The notes beneath the pieces were generated by a model. The model searched no databases, was not told the DNA's origin, and saw nothing but the letters and a program-made list of their open reading frames with translations. A stretch of DNA of 64,000 nucleotides, taken from contig CM055318.2 of the NCBI GenBank assembly GCA_029255685.2, positions 749,001 to 813,000 on the forward strand, written 5' to 3'. The position numbers and the translations under genes are program-made. Positions within the stretch are counted from its first letter, which is position 1; each line of letters starts with the position of its first letter. Source of the stretch: Silene conica. Taxonomy: Eukaryota > Streptophyta > Magnoliopsida > Caryophyllales > Caryophyllaceae. Shown in pieces: positions 32,951-44,650 of the stretch.

Positions 32951-35070
32951 TTTGTGTGTGTGATTTGTGTGTGTTTAGGGAGTTGTGGGAGGAAGGTTGT
33001 GGAGTAGTATTTGATTGAGTGGTTTTTTAAGACACAAATTCTCGTTTGCGACGGGTTTATCCGGCACGACTCACGAACTTATTACTGGTTAAATAAAGTC
33101 ATTTGAAAGTTAAGAACGAGGCTTTGTGATTACCTATACATTTGTTTTATTTACCCAAATGGACGATACGCCCGTTAATCCGTCAAAAAGGAGACTTATT
33201 GTTTTCAAAATGGTAGATTAGTTTGTGATTGGTTGGGTGATGCCCTTAGGACTTTAGGAGGGTTAATTACCTTTCCGAGTGTCTTAATTGTGAGTGGTGA
33301 CCATTTCGGTTTTTTTTTTTTTTAAAAGGAAAAGAACTTATATTATAACAAATCGAGTTCGGCTACGTTAATAACAGAAGGTGGGAAAATGGTATTTTCA
33401 GAACGTTCTTCCCCCTCTGTCATTTCGGGTTTTAAATTACTTTTGCCATTAAAATTAAGAGGGTTGTTACCAATCTTCTTGACCAATGGTTTGTCATTCC
33501 AAGGAAGAGGGTGTATTGCATCATTGAGTTGATTATGTGTGATAAATAATAATTTTCCTTGACCAATTGAGAAAACACAAGTAACATGAAATTTAAAAAC
33601 TATAATATTTCGAGCATCATGCCTATAATCTTCTTATTTGTTTTATTTTTCTAACAAAAAATATTTATCAATAAACACAAAAAGGATTATACAACCATAT
33701 GTATAATAGCCTCGTACAACCATGGTGTATTTATTGAGCTTATGTGTATATTTGTTGAGCTTTTAAACTATTTTGAGTTATATTTTAGTTTTTTTATATT
33801 AAAATTAAAATATAGTTTAACTTATATGTATTGTATTTTAGTTGTATAATAATTTTTTATTCTCAATATTTTCTCGAGTAGTTTATAAATTTTACCATAT
33901 AACTCATATTCTTTCTAATAAAACTCGAATTTCATATTAAAAAACTCAAAATATGTACAGAAAATTGTATACCTCTAGTGGTATAATCCGCTTATTGATC
34001 AATAGAACACTCATTTATTCTCATGTAAATATTATGTTAGCGAGAATTATTTGTTGATTATGCGATAACATAGAATCTTAGACATAAACTCTATACCATA
34101 TTCTATTTTATCATAAAATTTATCACACGATATTTTAATGGGGACGTGTTAAATCCCGCACATCATTTTAATCAATCCCACACATTTTTCACACTTATTC
34201 CTTTATTACCTTCCTCTTTTTTTACATTCCACCAAAAAAACAAAAGAGACAAATCCCCAAACAGTGACGCGACAATTCCAAAAATCCCAGTATTAATCCA
34301 TTTTTCCGACTCCTGCACAATATAATTATCAAAATAGAATAAGGAGAGAATTAATTAAAATTAAAATAAAACTCGAAAATTTATTTATTTTTATTTAAAA
34401 AAAAGCAAAAATAAGAAAATAAGAATAAGAAAATAACATTGAAAAGCTACGCTAAAATCATTCCCACATCAATATAAGGTCAACGACATACCACTTCCCC
34501 ACCCACCACCCTCCCACGCCGTCGGTCGACCACCCTTCTCCGACCTGTCGTCCTTACCACCGCCTATTCATCAAACAAAATCAATCCAAAACCTAAATGT
34601 TAAAAAACCCCTCGTTTAAAAAAAAAATCAATTAAATTGAATAAAAAACAGAACTTAATAGAAAATTTACGATGACAAAGAACTTAAGCTTGATATGTAC
34701 GAATTACGGTCCATAATAATAGAACGAATAAGAGATTGATTAGTATTAAAGAGTGTTCAATTTTTTAAGTTCTTTTAAAAGTCTTTTTAATATTTTTACT
34801 AAGAATAATTATGAAAATTTAGAATAAAAAAGTGTTAAATTAGGTAAATTGAGTGCAAAATTTAACAATTACGTTTTAATATTCCGTGCAACGCACGGAC
34901 ATGATAACAAACTTGTTATACAAAACTGAAATCGTAATTTTACAGCCATACAGAATATACAACCCAGAAATCCCCAATTTATTAAATCTCCATCACCTGT
35001 TCGAGCAGTAATCGCAATTTTTTAATTTCGCCAGCATACCAGAAATCCTTGTTCTCCTCAGCAATCAATC
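32951..35070. other. Intergenic region between the Yip and CCDC130 genes (divergent promoters)
   Basis: The two genes are transcribed away from each other, so both promoters lie here. No further gene is seen. It contains a degenerate repeat at about 33660-34010 and a CCGTGCAACGCACGG hairpin near 34880-34895 that resembles a Helitron 3' end. Confidence 0.4.
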
Positions 35071-38000
35071 ATGGTGCGCTATCTAATCTTCCCAATTTTT
35101 ATTTATTTTGTTTGTTTTTGTGATTATGATTTTATCTATCTCCGCCATGGTAATTAGGGTTTTCGTGACGCTACCAATTCACGCTCTCCATCTTGAATTA
35201 TTCGATTGATATGTAGCCTTGTAGGATGTTATTGTGATTCCTTGATTGCTGGATTAAGGAATAATCATGTCTAAATTGATGAATGGATTTGAATTGTAAT
35301 TAGAATCCTGATTATCATTAGGGTTAATTGGAATTATAGGATGGAACTCACATGATGAAGCTAAGCTTCTTTGTTTCGAGATTACCGTCCTGATCATATG
35401 TTTATCTATGATTAAAATACCGCTCACAAAGAATTAAAAAGGTCACATATGACTGGGACAAAGGGAACAGTATCAAAAGCTTTTAGCATTGAACCCTTGA
35501 CGCGACGTCTGTGGACGATATCAGATCGCTCGACTTAATCTTGTTGAAGGCATTTTGACCAAGTATATCTATAGAGGTTTCTGCCCTCCTTGCTAATAAT
35601 CTAACAAATTGCGTAGAAAGTGAGAAGTCTCAAACTATGTAGTAATATAGGTTAATTTTTGTAGGTTGTTTCTTACTAGAATACCATTGATATGTTCGTG
35701 TTCACCCTTATCCATGTCGTGAAACCGAATAAGAGGGTTTGGCGTGGTAAATGGGTATTGAGATTGTGTAACAAGTATTTTTGATATTCCGTTTCTTATT
35801 ACCAGTTTAACTGTTTAAGACAGTAGTTAGTTTATATGGATATTTGAAGCGGCGATTGTTTCATGATGTTGACAGTTAGATGGAAGGATTCAACGTTTAG
35901 GTGTTTTCATGTTAGAACACTAGTAGTTTAAGCAGTGTTGCTCATATGGGAGGCGCTTTAGGGGTTATTTGCGGATGAAATACACTTTTCCTTATAGGAG
36001 AGTTCAAAACCAGACATCTTTTCCTTACTTAAGAGCTTCTAACTGCCGACATTCTGGGATATTTTTTTCTCCTTGATATGATGGCGTTTATTGTATTCGT
36101 CAAAAGGTTGAACTGAACTGTAGCCAATGTCACTCAGTTCATGATTTAGAATAGTTTGATAATTATATCATTGTATGTGCTTTAAACGGTACTTTGTCAG
36201 ATTTGGCTGTACGTTTCTTTCTGAATATATGACTCTTACTTCGTTGAAATGCATAATGATAAACAGCTTGAATTCTGGTCTAGTCAATTATGCTCTAATT
36301 CTATTTCATTGCTTGTATTGCACAGTCTACACTTGCTGCAGCGAGAGCTGATAATTTTTACTACCCCCCAGAATGGGATCCTACTCAGGTATGTGCATCT
36401 TTTTATACGGTGTATTTATGTTTCATAAGATAAGTTCTTCAGTTTCAGTTGTTTCCTCAGCTCCTCGACATGTTTTCTTACTGCTTATTCTTCTACAGGG
36501 TTCTCTCAATAAGTTTAATGGTCAACATGCTTTAAGAGAGAGGGCGAGGAAAATCGATCAAGGCATCCTAATTATAAGGTATGTCAACTCTGGCAGACCA
36601 GTTGTTTTCTCCCATTACCTGATGAAATTTTACTGATTATGCTCTTTAGTGAATTTTGAGTGCCAACGTCTACCATTTGGTTTAATAATAATTTCCATGA
36701 TTACTGATTACCCCTTTGATGTTGTACTTGCGAGGTTTATAATTTTGTATTAGTCTTGGTTATTCCGTTCTGAAATGAAACTCGAGTTGGAGCTTCTTCC
36801 ATGTACTTTGAAACCGTAAAGGAACTTCTGACAGCAGGAGATGTCCTATGGAAAGATCTAACTTGATTCCTATACATTATGAGTGTGATCGGAATTATTA
36901 ATACTTTTCTCACTTAGCATTTTTAACTTACTGGGCTGCGGTTATTGTTGAGTTACTGTTAAGGAGAGGAGGTTTTGGACTATGGCTTTTTTCTGGTTTA
37001 GCTGGTGCTGATTTAGTTTACTTTCCGTAGCTATACGCCTATACCCCACCCCTTTGAACTAAGCCTCCTTTGATCAGAAACAAGGAACTGCATGAACTCT
37101 ATTTTTTTTGAATTCTCAGTTGCGACAACTACAGGTATCTGTTAATGGAGATATGTTGTGAATAAGATGGCCTTTTAAAATGGTTGTGCATTTAGTTTTC
37201 AAAATCCTTCATGCAATTTGTCTAACACTGGACGATTTTTCAAATTACGAATATTGGCCGATGTAACCACATCCACCAACCAAAGGTTGATGATTCTTAA
37301 TTGTGGAATGTACAAGTTTTGGCACTGCATGTGAACAAATCGCCTTATAAACGGCCAGTTGCTTGTTTTGATGCTTTTTTTTACCTGTACAGGTTTGAGA
37401 TGCCTTACAATATCTGGTGTGAAGGATGTGAATCCATGATTGCAAAAGGTGTTAGGTTCAATGCAGAGAAAAAACAAGTTGGAAACTACTATTCCACCAA
37501 GGTACGTTTTCTGATGCATATTCAAGCAGCATAACATGTTTTTTTTCTCCCTCTTTTCCTTGTTGTATATGGCCTCCTGCTTACAATGAGAGAATGAATT
37601 AGAAACTTCTAGTAGTTTTTGTCTTGTACAGTCAACATGGTCATGCCTACTTATCGAAAGCTTTAGTTGCCTAGTCTTTTTTCTGTCCCGTTGTGTTTTT
37701 CTCCTTTCTAAAAGAGTCGGGGTTAGAAAGCTTCAAAGCTTTAGTCCTAGACTTGTACAATCAACGATGGTCATGTGTACTTGTCCAAAGCTTTAGTTGC
37801 CTAATCTTGTGCAATTCAGAAATGGTCATGTCTACCGTGTAAAATATTTTGGAAATTGGAAGGTTGTTGGTATGCTATTCCAAAATGTAATTGTATATTG
37901 TATATTGAATTTCATTTATTTGCCGGTTGCTTGTTAGTCAAGTAGTTGCAACTTGTTTGTTCTTTTCTACTTTTTTTGCTCTTTAACCTGACTGTGCGTG

Positions 38001-39385
38001 CTTGTGATTGGTTCAGATATGGAGCTTCTCTATGAAATCTGCTTGCTGTCAGCATGAGATTGTCATAAACACTGATCCAAAAAATTGTGAGTATGTAATC
38101 ATCAAAGGTGCTCGAAAGAAAGTTGAAGAGTATGAACCTGAAGATGCAGAGACATTAGCTCTTCCCGAGGATGAAGGTTAGTGAGTTATCCATCTCATCC
38201 CAATCAGTGGAGTCACTCTTATTGTATCATGTACGTTGATGTTATTTGGGATTATTTTGTTGCACACTCCACCAATCTTCTTATACCATGACATTTTTTA
38301 TTTGTTGGCAACTTGTTACTCAATATTACTGTTTCTGTACAGTAAAAGGTAAGCTTGTGGACCCATTCTACCGCCTGGAGCATCAAGAGGAGGATCTGAA
38401 GAAGAAAAAAGAAGCCGAGCCAGTCCTTGTGCGTCTGCAGCGTGTATCTGATGCAAGGCACGGTGATGACTATTCCGCCAATAAAGCTCTCCGCGCAAGA
38501 TTAAGGGTATGATAGTAAATTCATGGCTCATTTGGTGGAACAATAATGAATAATTTAAATCACTCAAAAGACGGTCTCATGTTAGATTATGATACTAACC
38601 CATTTAACTACACAGTACACACCGTAGTACCGTACCCATATTGGCCATATATGATATACCCCAATCCCCATCAACCAACTACCTACTATATCTCATACTC
38701 CGTATATATCAAGTTTCATGGTAAGATGAGTAATATCACCATGAGACAGTTTGTTAATAAAAAATAAATTAAAGTCCACGACCTATATTACTCAGACTCG
38801 TTTAGAAGTACCCGACACGGGTACGTGTCCAAGTGTCGGATTCGGCTATAATATTGGAAAGTATGCACATTTTGGTCTAAAATGAGGTGTCCATGTGTCA
38901 TACCCATGTCCGAGTGTCCAGTATCGGACACGGGTACGCAAGGAAATTAGAAGAGTCGGAGTAACATAGTCCACGACTTATTTGCCTCATCCTAATCTCA
39001 TCAAAATTGTATTTCCTGATTTCATTATTTTCTTGTCTCTTTATAGGGTCAAAAGAAGAGAGTGGTGGAAGAGGAGAGTGCTGCCAGAAGAAAAGGTCTT
39101 GCTATACGGCTCTTACCACCATCTGCAGAAGATGCTGCCACGGCTTCCCATGTAAAGTTTGCTACAAAGTTCAATGAAAACAGGAAGCTAAAACGAGCCC
39201 TGATTGCTACTTCCTCTATATTCTCTGGGTCAACAGGAGCATCCTCAAATGATAGTAGACGTTTGGAGTTGGAGAGAAAAAGGAGAAAAATTAAAGCTGC
39301 TGCAGTTTCGAATCTGTTGGCAGGAGGATTCAAGCCCTCTTCATGGTCACAAAGTAGCTCAGCATCCGGCAAGCGCAGGACCTGA
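35071..39385 (+). CDS. CCDC130/Yju2 (CWC16) family splicing factor
   Basis: Seven coding exons: 35071-35073 (the ATG alone), 36326-36388, 36499-36578, 37393-37501, 38017-38176, 38343-38506 and 39047-39385, giving 305 aa with all phases consistent. The N-terminus STLAAARADNFYYPPEW is diagnostic of CCDC130/Saf4. It is followed by LNKFNGQHALRERARK, a zinc-binding pair C58/C61 (WCEGC) and C95/C96 (CCQHE), and GVRFNAEKKQVGNYYSTK. The C-terminal third is charged and coiled-coil-like, ending in a Ser/Lys-rich KPSSWSQSSSASGKRRT. Family members associate with the activated spliceosome in the nucleus. A decayed copy of the last exon plus 3' UTR lies at 47880-48105. Confidence 0.93.
38783..38968. mobile_element. 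Mutator-like MITE in CCDC130 intron 6
   Basis: A 9-bp direct repeat GTCCACGAC flanks it (38774-38782, 38969-38977). The ends CTATATTACTCAGACTC / GAGTCGGAGTAACATA are inverted repeats and the interior is a near-palindrome of CGGACACG/CGTGTCC motifs. The same family lies inverted at 54394-54578. A 9-bp target site points to MULE mobilisation. Confidence 0.85.
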
Positions 39386-40252
39386 GTGACCAAGTAAGCC
39401 AGCCTAGCTGTTAATGACACGCAAACTGAGATGCTGTTCCATCTTTTACTTTCTGCTGAGCCTGTTTGTTCAACATCATTGTACACTGTTTTTGTCCGTC
39501 AATCTGGTAATGTCGTAATGTCGTAATGTCGTGTGAAGATAATTAGACATGTGAGTCAATGGTCAGTGGTGCAGTTGTAGAACTGATGTTTTTTTTTTTT
39601 TTTTTCGGTGCTTGGCTTGATTTAAATTCAATAGCCAATGACGAATAATGCTAAAAGACCGAAAATAGTAGTAGCAGATGTCCCAAATTGGATGTATGTA
39701 CATATGATACAGGAAAGTCTGAAATCTCAGTATCCTTTTTTTACGCTTGCAGCTTCCGTTTCAGAGCCTTCAATCGTTATACATCGGCTTTTGATCCTCT
39801 TATGTGTATCAGCTTTACTCTTACGAGGCGATAGAGGAGTTTGTTTACCATGCCTGTAAACAATGTTGCGTCAGTCAGATATGTAATTGTATTCCTGAAT
39901 GTATTCATGTTTATACCAACTGATAAGAGTAAGCTTTTCAATATACCAATGTCTGAATGAAGAACCACGAACATAAATTTGTGACGGGTTTATGATCTAT
40001 AATAATACGGAGTGTATCAGCATTGTTAACTCAAGTGTCTCATGGATGTCATGTGTAACGGTTCTTGTTATGGCAAGTGAGCTCGAGAATTGAATCAACT
40101 GATGCTAACCAAAAAAAAAGAATTGTAAAAAAATCGATAAGATAGCAAAAGTATAGTTGTCTTTTTTTTACTCTCGGCCATGAACACTTACGCAGACAAA
40201 AAAAATATTACCGTCAAAAGAATAGCACAGAAGAGGAAGACGAACTAGCAAC
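39386..40252. other. Convergent 3' flanks of CCDC130 and the B-box gene
   Basis: 3' UTR-like sequence of both genes. A poly-T run (39586-39605) separates two halves of the CCDC130 3' flank. The duplicated copy at 47.9 kb lacks the segment around this run, so 39500-39635 may be an insertion. No gene is seen. Confidence 0.4.
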
Positions 40253-42361
40253 TTACATTCGAGTCTTATTTCTTTCTTTGCCTACTTGTTCGCCTCTGTT
40301 TCTACTCTCGGCACTGAGTTTTGAAGACGATAATGAAGGAAAGCCTGATAATCTCATTTGATTATCTGAATTTTTCCTGCTCTGAAGAAATTTCTCATTG
40401 CCCTGGTTGACATTGACAGACGATGAGGCCGAGACGTCCTGAAATGACACTAATTAGTCAGAAAAACCAGCTTTTTTTTTTTGGTAACGAGGGGTTTAAT
40501 CCCCGGGCTCATGCATTCCCGCACCACCACATGGACCATGTAAGCCACCCCTCTGGGAGCTGCAGTGGCCATCGCCCCAGCTGATAATCGAACCAGTTTT
40601 TATAATCAGTTAAAATGATTTACTGAAAGTGATGCAGATTTTTGGACCTTGGTTGTTTCGTTTTCAACATTGGACCAGATCAGATCATCTTCTCCAAGCA
40701 AAGATTCAGTTCGGGTTGCATCACCGCTGAACAAGTCTTCGAAGTTGTGGAATGTTGCATCCAAATTGGGTATGTTGAAGACATCAGAGTATCCCCCCTG
40801 CTCTTCACAAACACCGAGATCTTGGATATTTTGTGACCAAATCTGCATTCAGTTCCGAAAATTAGCAAAACAGTAAGGTGGGGGAAATTCAGGCAATCAC
40901 ATTAGAAAAGCCGGATCTGCAATTATCAACCTGATCAGTCTGCCAAAACAAGTCTCCTACAGATGATGATCCTGACAAGTGGTCGAATTGAGACGATGAA
41001 GTAAACCGTTCAGCATTAATCAAGCTCTGAAGATTGTCGACATTACCATCGAGCCTTTGTAATTGCTGTTTCAGATCATTGACGCTTGATGAAGGGCTAT
41101 ACACAGGTACAGATGTAACAGCTTCTTCATAACGACGTAAAAGGGGTGACTCGTCATTATGTTCAGAGAGCTGAAGCTTTTTCAAGTCGAGAATTTGTTG
41201 CATGATTAAGCAGTTGTTCTGGTCTTTCTGATGACTGACTGGTTCCTGAAAAATCCTTTATTTACTTCAACTGTATGCTTCAAAAAACCCGACTCTCGCC
41301 TATGGCTGAAAAGCCTGAAATATAGTTGTATGTAGAGGTGGCAATCGGGTCATTCGGGTCGGGTCAAAGCATGTCGGGTCATATCGGGTTTGGGTTATGC
41401 CGGGTTAGTGACGGGTTCGGGTCGGTTCGGTTCATGTCGGGTCATCAGCGGGTGACAATTCGGGTCGGGACATTAGCGGGTCAAGTTATTGACATATATT
41501 TTATCTTATATATTTAGTTTTAGATGATAATTTTATGTTTAATTAATGGATAGACGTATTAATTGAAGTTTAAGTTAAAATAATTAAGAAGAATTATCAA
41601 TTTGATGTCATTTAAACCATTATTAAGCCAGTTCATTATAACGTATCTATCGGGTTGAGAAATATCGGGTCACATGCCGAGTCGGGTCGGGTCGGTTCGG
41701 TTTGGGTTGGACAAAATAATGCTGCTATCGGTTAGCGGGTCGGTTCGGGTTGGGTCAGTTCGATTTCCGGTCACCTAATTTCTCGGGTTGTATCGGGTTG
41801 GGTTTCGGACGGGTCGGGTCGGGTTCATCGAGTCGGGTCAGCTTTTGCCAGCTCTAGTTGTATGTGCAAGTTTACCTGATACTGTTGGCTATCAGCTCCT
41901 GTTCCATGCTCTGCAGTGACAGAATAACCTGTTCTTTCAACCGAGCATCGGAAATTCCTGGATGTTGCGCTATCTATTTCACTAGATACAGATGATTCAA
42001 CTCCTTGTCTACTACTCCCAGAAAATTGATTCAGTTCATTCTCGCCAAATCCCCACAAATCTGCAAAACTTTTAGCAGACGGGCACCCAGAAAAACCGTC
42101 TATCACCAGCCTCTTATGCTGAGGTAAAACCCTGTGAATCCGGGCATCACATCCTCGACAAAGTAGCATCAAATGATCCAAACACCGGAAAATTACTGGA
42201 TTGTATCGACAAGAATCACATAGAAGTGTCCGAGAGTGACGACTTGACAGTGCATTGGCTGAATGAACTTTGCAATCACAAGAGAGGCATAAAACTGCTC
42301 CGTCCGCTTGACAGTACACTACTGGCCTTGGTGCAGCACAGTATTCACAGGTTTTCTCCAT
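40253..42361 (-). CDS. B-box zinc-finger protein, BBX26/BBX27-like
   Basis: Coding exons on the minus strand: 42361-41876, 41245-40931, 40842-40624 and 40438-40253, giving about 401 aa. B-box 1 spans residues 5-43 (CEYC, YCQADGAVLC, CDCKVHSANALSSRH) and B-box 2 residues 48-85 (CDSC, FRCLDHLMLLC, CDARIH). DGFSGCPSAKSFADLWGF follows. Downstream blocks IWSQNIQDLGVCE and FNIPNLDATFHNFEDLF match the Arabidopsis At1g68190-type protein, as recalled. The C-terminus (GKERNKTRM) has only a rudiment of a CCT motif. Such proteins regulate light and growth responses in the nucleus. The donor of exon 3 (40624 or 40648) is uncertain. A 5' UTR intron (about 42368-43283) is likely, from GTATTG at 43283 to TGTGCAG at 42368. 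Confidence 0.85.
40471..40592 (-). mobile_element. SINE-like insertion in B-box intron 3
   Basis: On the minus strand, GGTTCGATTATCAGCTGGGG leads through GTGGCTTACATGG to an A-rich tail. The flanks AACCAG.TTTT (about 40466 and 40591) resemble short target duplications. The family is unclear; it could be a 5'-truncated SINE. Confidence 0.5.
41333..41856. mobile_element. hAT-type MITE in B-box intron 1
   Basis: An exact 8-bp target duplication GTTGTATG lies at 41325-41332 and 41857-41864. The termini are TAGAGGTGGCAA and TTGCCAGCTCTA. The interior is a degenerate GGGTCGGGTC-type array. It is the reference copy for the family also seen at 5639-6087 and 10430-10966. Confidence 0.9.
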
Positions 42362-42647
42362 TTTTTCCTGCACATTGGATAATTTGCTGCAGACTGTTAA
42401 AACATTGTCGCTTTTATCGTACCTCAGGAATATCAGCTGCAATGCTTATGTAACCCATTTAAACTGAAATGTAACAGATCTGACAAATATGCTATTCGGT
42501 TTGTCATACTTGTCGGCTTGTCGCAGCCAGAGGGTTGCGTACTTACAGGGTTGAACATGGTCAGTTCGGATTCATTGCTACAGGAAGGTCATTTGGGTCG
42601 CGGGTACATTCAGTCGCTCAACGTCTCAACTCTTGATCAATTGCAGT

Positions 42648-42964
42648 CTAGGTAGCACGACACGGACACGGCATCCCATGAAATTTAGGATACGGGACAC
42701 GGCATCCCATGAAATTTAGGATACGGGACACGGTATTTAAATATAATAAAATATATATTTTATGGTTATAAATAACGTATAATTTTATTTTTATCAGGTA
42801 TTTGAAGCTAAATCTAAACTGGTAAAGATACAATTCGATCTTTTTTCAAATTTTATTCCTCGTCGTCTAAACTATAATATGTTTAGACATGTGTCCAACG
42901 AGTGTCGGGTGTCCGAGTGTCGGACACAGGGCGGCTAATTAGAAGAAGTGTCTGTGCTACCTAG
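42648..42964. mobile_element. hAT-type MITE in the B-box 5' UTR intron
   Basis: The perfect 11-bp terminal inverted repeat is CTAGGTAGCAC / GTGCTACCTAG. The 8-bp target duplication ATTGCAGT lies at 42640-42647 and 42965-42972. The left part has an internal duplication (GACACGGCATCCCATGAAAT twice). Confidence 0.9.
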
Positions 42965-43339
42965 ATTGCAGTCAACTCGGTTTAGGATGGTATTCGGAGA
43001 TTTACTTAGCGCGCGTAATAATACAGTACTACACGTCTACACTGGTACATCACTCGATTCCTCTGAATTTTACGTTCAAATGAACTATATTGCGAGTTGT
43101 AAAAAATGGACGTATAGTTTAAACTAAAAAATGTAATAAAATGGATCGAACCAAAAGAGTACTCCGTATTACGTATATGATAGATTTTGACCGTCTTTCC
43201 GTGTTAGTTAAAGGAGAATAATAACCGTTTTAAGAAAGACTAACCGTAAAAGAATCGAGTAAAGAATAAATAGAAAACAATACCTGAGAAATATCCAAGT
43301 AATCCAAGAGCGAGAAGGAAGGAAAAAGGCAGAAAATGT

Positions 43340-44650
43340 TGGTTTGAGAATTGAGAGTGAAGAGTGATGAGATTAAGCCATTTGTATTGATATTGTGATG
43401 CTCATATCTTATTATGGATCATGAATGTTGTTTGGTTTCATTTTTTTGGCACTTTTTAAACGGGTCGAACTTCTCGAGTTCTAGTTTTATGTGTTAAATC
43501 ATGTCAACGACAATCATATTTAGTTCATTTTGGTCCAATTGGTCTGGTCCGGTTCGATCCATGCGTTTTTCTAGCCCGGATAATATTAATATGGTTCGGT
43601 CCTCGGTCCTCGGTCCACCTTTTAACCCTTATTTGGTCTTTGGTTCAGAGAGTTTGATCTACTCCAGTCCGGTCCGATCCCGAAACCAATGAACGCCCCT
43701 AGATAAAACAAGTTTAGAGAATCACAAAATATTTAATTTACCAATTCAAATGAAAAATTTAAAACGGTCACGAACTTAAAAGACGTATCTTTTTAAATAT
43801 CTAATCTCGGAATGATAACAATAAGTCTATCCCTTTTCGTCATCTTTTTATGCTGACCTGTACATTGTGGGGATGGGTAGGTGACGTGGCTTCAATTACG
43901 TAATATTGGCTGCTTTCTGATTGGTGGGTTTGCCAGCCTATCCAATTGCATTGTGCCAACTTGGATTAAATTATTCAAAAATTTTAATCTCTTTGATCTA
44001 CAAAGATCCTTCATGAATTTTTAGGTATACAACAATAAATTAAATTATAGTGATAGACTCCATTTTTTAGAGTCCGCCGACATAAATCGTCTTCTAAAAT
44101 CGTTTAAAAACGATGGTTTAATCCAAAACACGATGAGACAAAAGGAAAGGGGAAAAAGGAAGAGGAAACTTTAAAAAGACGATCTCGACTTACAAGTATA
44201 AAAATCAGAAATTTATTTTTCCTTTATATAAACATAGATACAAAATATAAACTACAAATATCAATTCTTATTTTTTCTTAATAAAATGAAAATGACGCGT
44301 AAAAATGTCAACTTAACTATGAAATATGTATTATTCTAAAACGGATTTAAGATAGTAATTCTAGCACAAAGAAACAGAAGGAGCAGCAAGTCTTGCTTGT
44401 GACGGGATATCCGTCACAGGCTTGCGACGGGTCAAATACTAAATGAGAATTTGTGCAGAAGTAGAGGATCCCGATTCCCGACTCACTAAAATCGGAATGA
44501 GTTTACAGTTTTTAAGACCGAAAGACGAGTAACAATATAAAATAGGAACGTGACAGGAAACGGAGAGAAAACAATGGAGAGGATCCCGAATTCCGACTCA
44601 CTTAAATCGTGTTTATTACAACATAATTCTAAAATTTCAAGGACAATGCT
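43340..44650. other. Upstream region of the B-box gene / 3' flank of KCR
   Basis: It contains the B-box promoter and a degenerate GGTCCGGTTCG-type repeat at 43500-43700. A segment at 44390-44450 (AGCAAGTCTTGCTTGTGACG) recurs at about 55430, marking another MITE family. No gene is seen. Confidence 0.45.

Noticed and set aside
39049-39486. 145-aa minus-strand frame
   Set aside because: Antisense to CCDC130 exon 7.
42226-42453. 75-aa plus-strand frame
   Set aside because: Antisense to B-box exon 1.
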